The notes beneath the pieces are model-generated. The model worked only from the letters and a program-made list of their open reading frames with translations. It had not been told where the DNA came from and did not search any database. Of a DNA stretch of 64,000 nt, positions 64,000 through 64,000 are shown one piece after another. The translations under genes were made by a program, and so were the position numbers. Numbering within the stretch: the first letter of the stretch is position 1; each line of letters opens with the position of its first letter. The stretch is from Agapanthus africanus (lineage: Eukaryota; Streptophyta; Magnoliopsida; Asparagales; Amaryllidaceae): NCBI GenBank assembly GCA_030015575.1, contig JASDDO010000001.1:139891988-139955987 (forward strand). The letters are read 5' to 3'.

Positions 64000-64000
64000 A

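Overview
The window is repeat-rich DNA from a flowering plant; no host gene, tRNA, rRNA or bacterial-type feature was recognised. The evidence is a dense nest of LTR retrotransposons. Three related Ty1/copia elements have 1.9-2.2 kb LTRs and a primer site matching initiator tRNA-Met. Three related Ty3/gypsy elements belong to the Tat type, shown by a second, archaeal-type RNase H between the classical RNase H and integrase. The gene carried by one gypsy element has small GT-AG introns of plant type. The species cannot be named from the sequence. All elements with a clear orientation read on the minus strand, except one copia LTR piece at 7452-7976.

Layout. 1 to about 1620: unassigned repeat-like DNA that interrupts Copia-A. 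About 1620-7451: Copia-A, with a truncated gag-pol remnant, a 2 kb leader, the primer site and the 5' LTR. 7452-7976: oppositely oriented copia LTR piece. About 7977-10158: LTR end and downstream noncoding arrays of Gypsy-X. 10159 to the window end: Gypsy-Y, whose 3' LTR (10159-11321 plus 43943-45218) is split by Copia-B and whose body is split by Copia-C (47869-58264). Copia-B (11322-43942) is itself split by Gypsy-Z (17761-40554), a 22.8 kb element. The order of events read from the junctions is Gypsy-X, then Gypsy-Y, then Copia-B and Copia-C independently, then Gypsy-Z. Each completed insertion has a 5 bp target duplication: CCCCT on both sides for Gypsy-Z, GCGCC/GCTCC for Copia-B, GATCC/GATCT for Copia-C.

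Gypsy-Z is the richest part. On the minus strand it carries Gag, a protease ORF and a 1647-residue RT/RNase H/second RNase H/integrase ORF, broken by only a few lesions. On the plus strand, between the 3' LTR and the pol end, it carries a separate multi-exon gene for a plant-mobile-domain-like protein with a coiled-coil tail. An array of G-box palindromes in the LTR lies midway between two TATA boxes that point away from each other, one for the element and one for the antisense gene. This looks like a bidirectional promoter.

The noncoding DNA is unusually structured. All three copia leaders have a hairpin with 20-base arms at the same distance from the primer site. Its inner stem differs in sequence between elements but keeps its pairing. 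The gypsy elements carry about ten cassettes of 5-6 short hairpins with shared loops and different stems, an inverted repeat beside the polypurine tract, and, in Gypsy-Z, seven copies of an AGAGC-NNN-GCTCT word in the antisense-gene leader. These structures and the antisense gene are the best candidates for something not yet well described.
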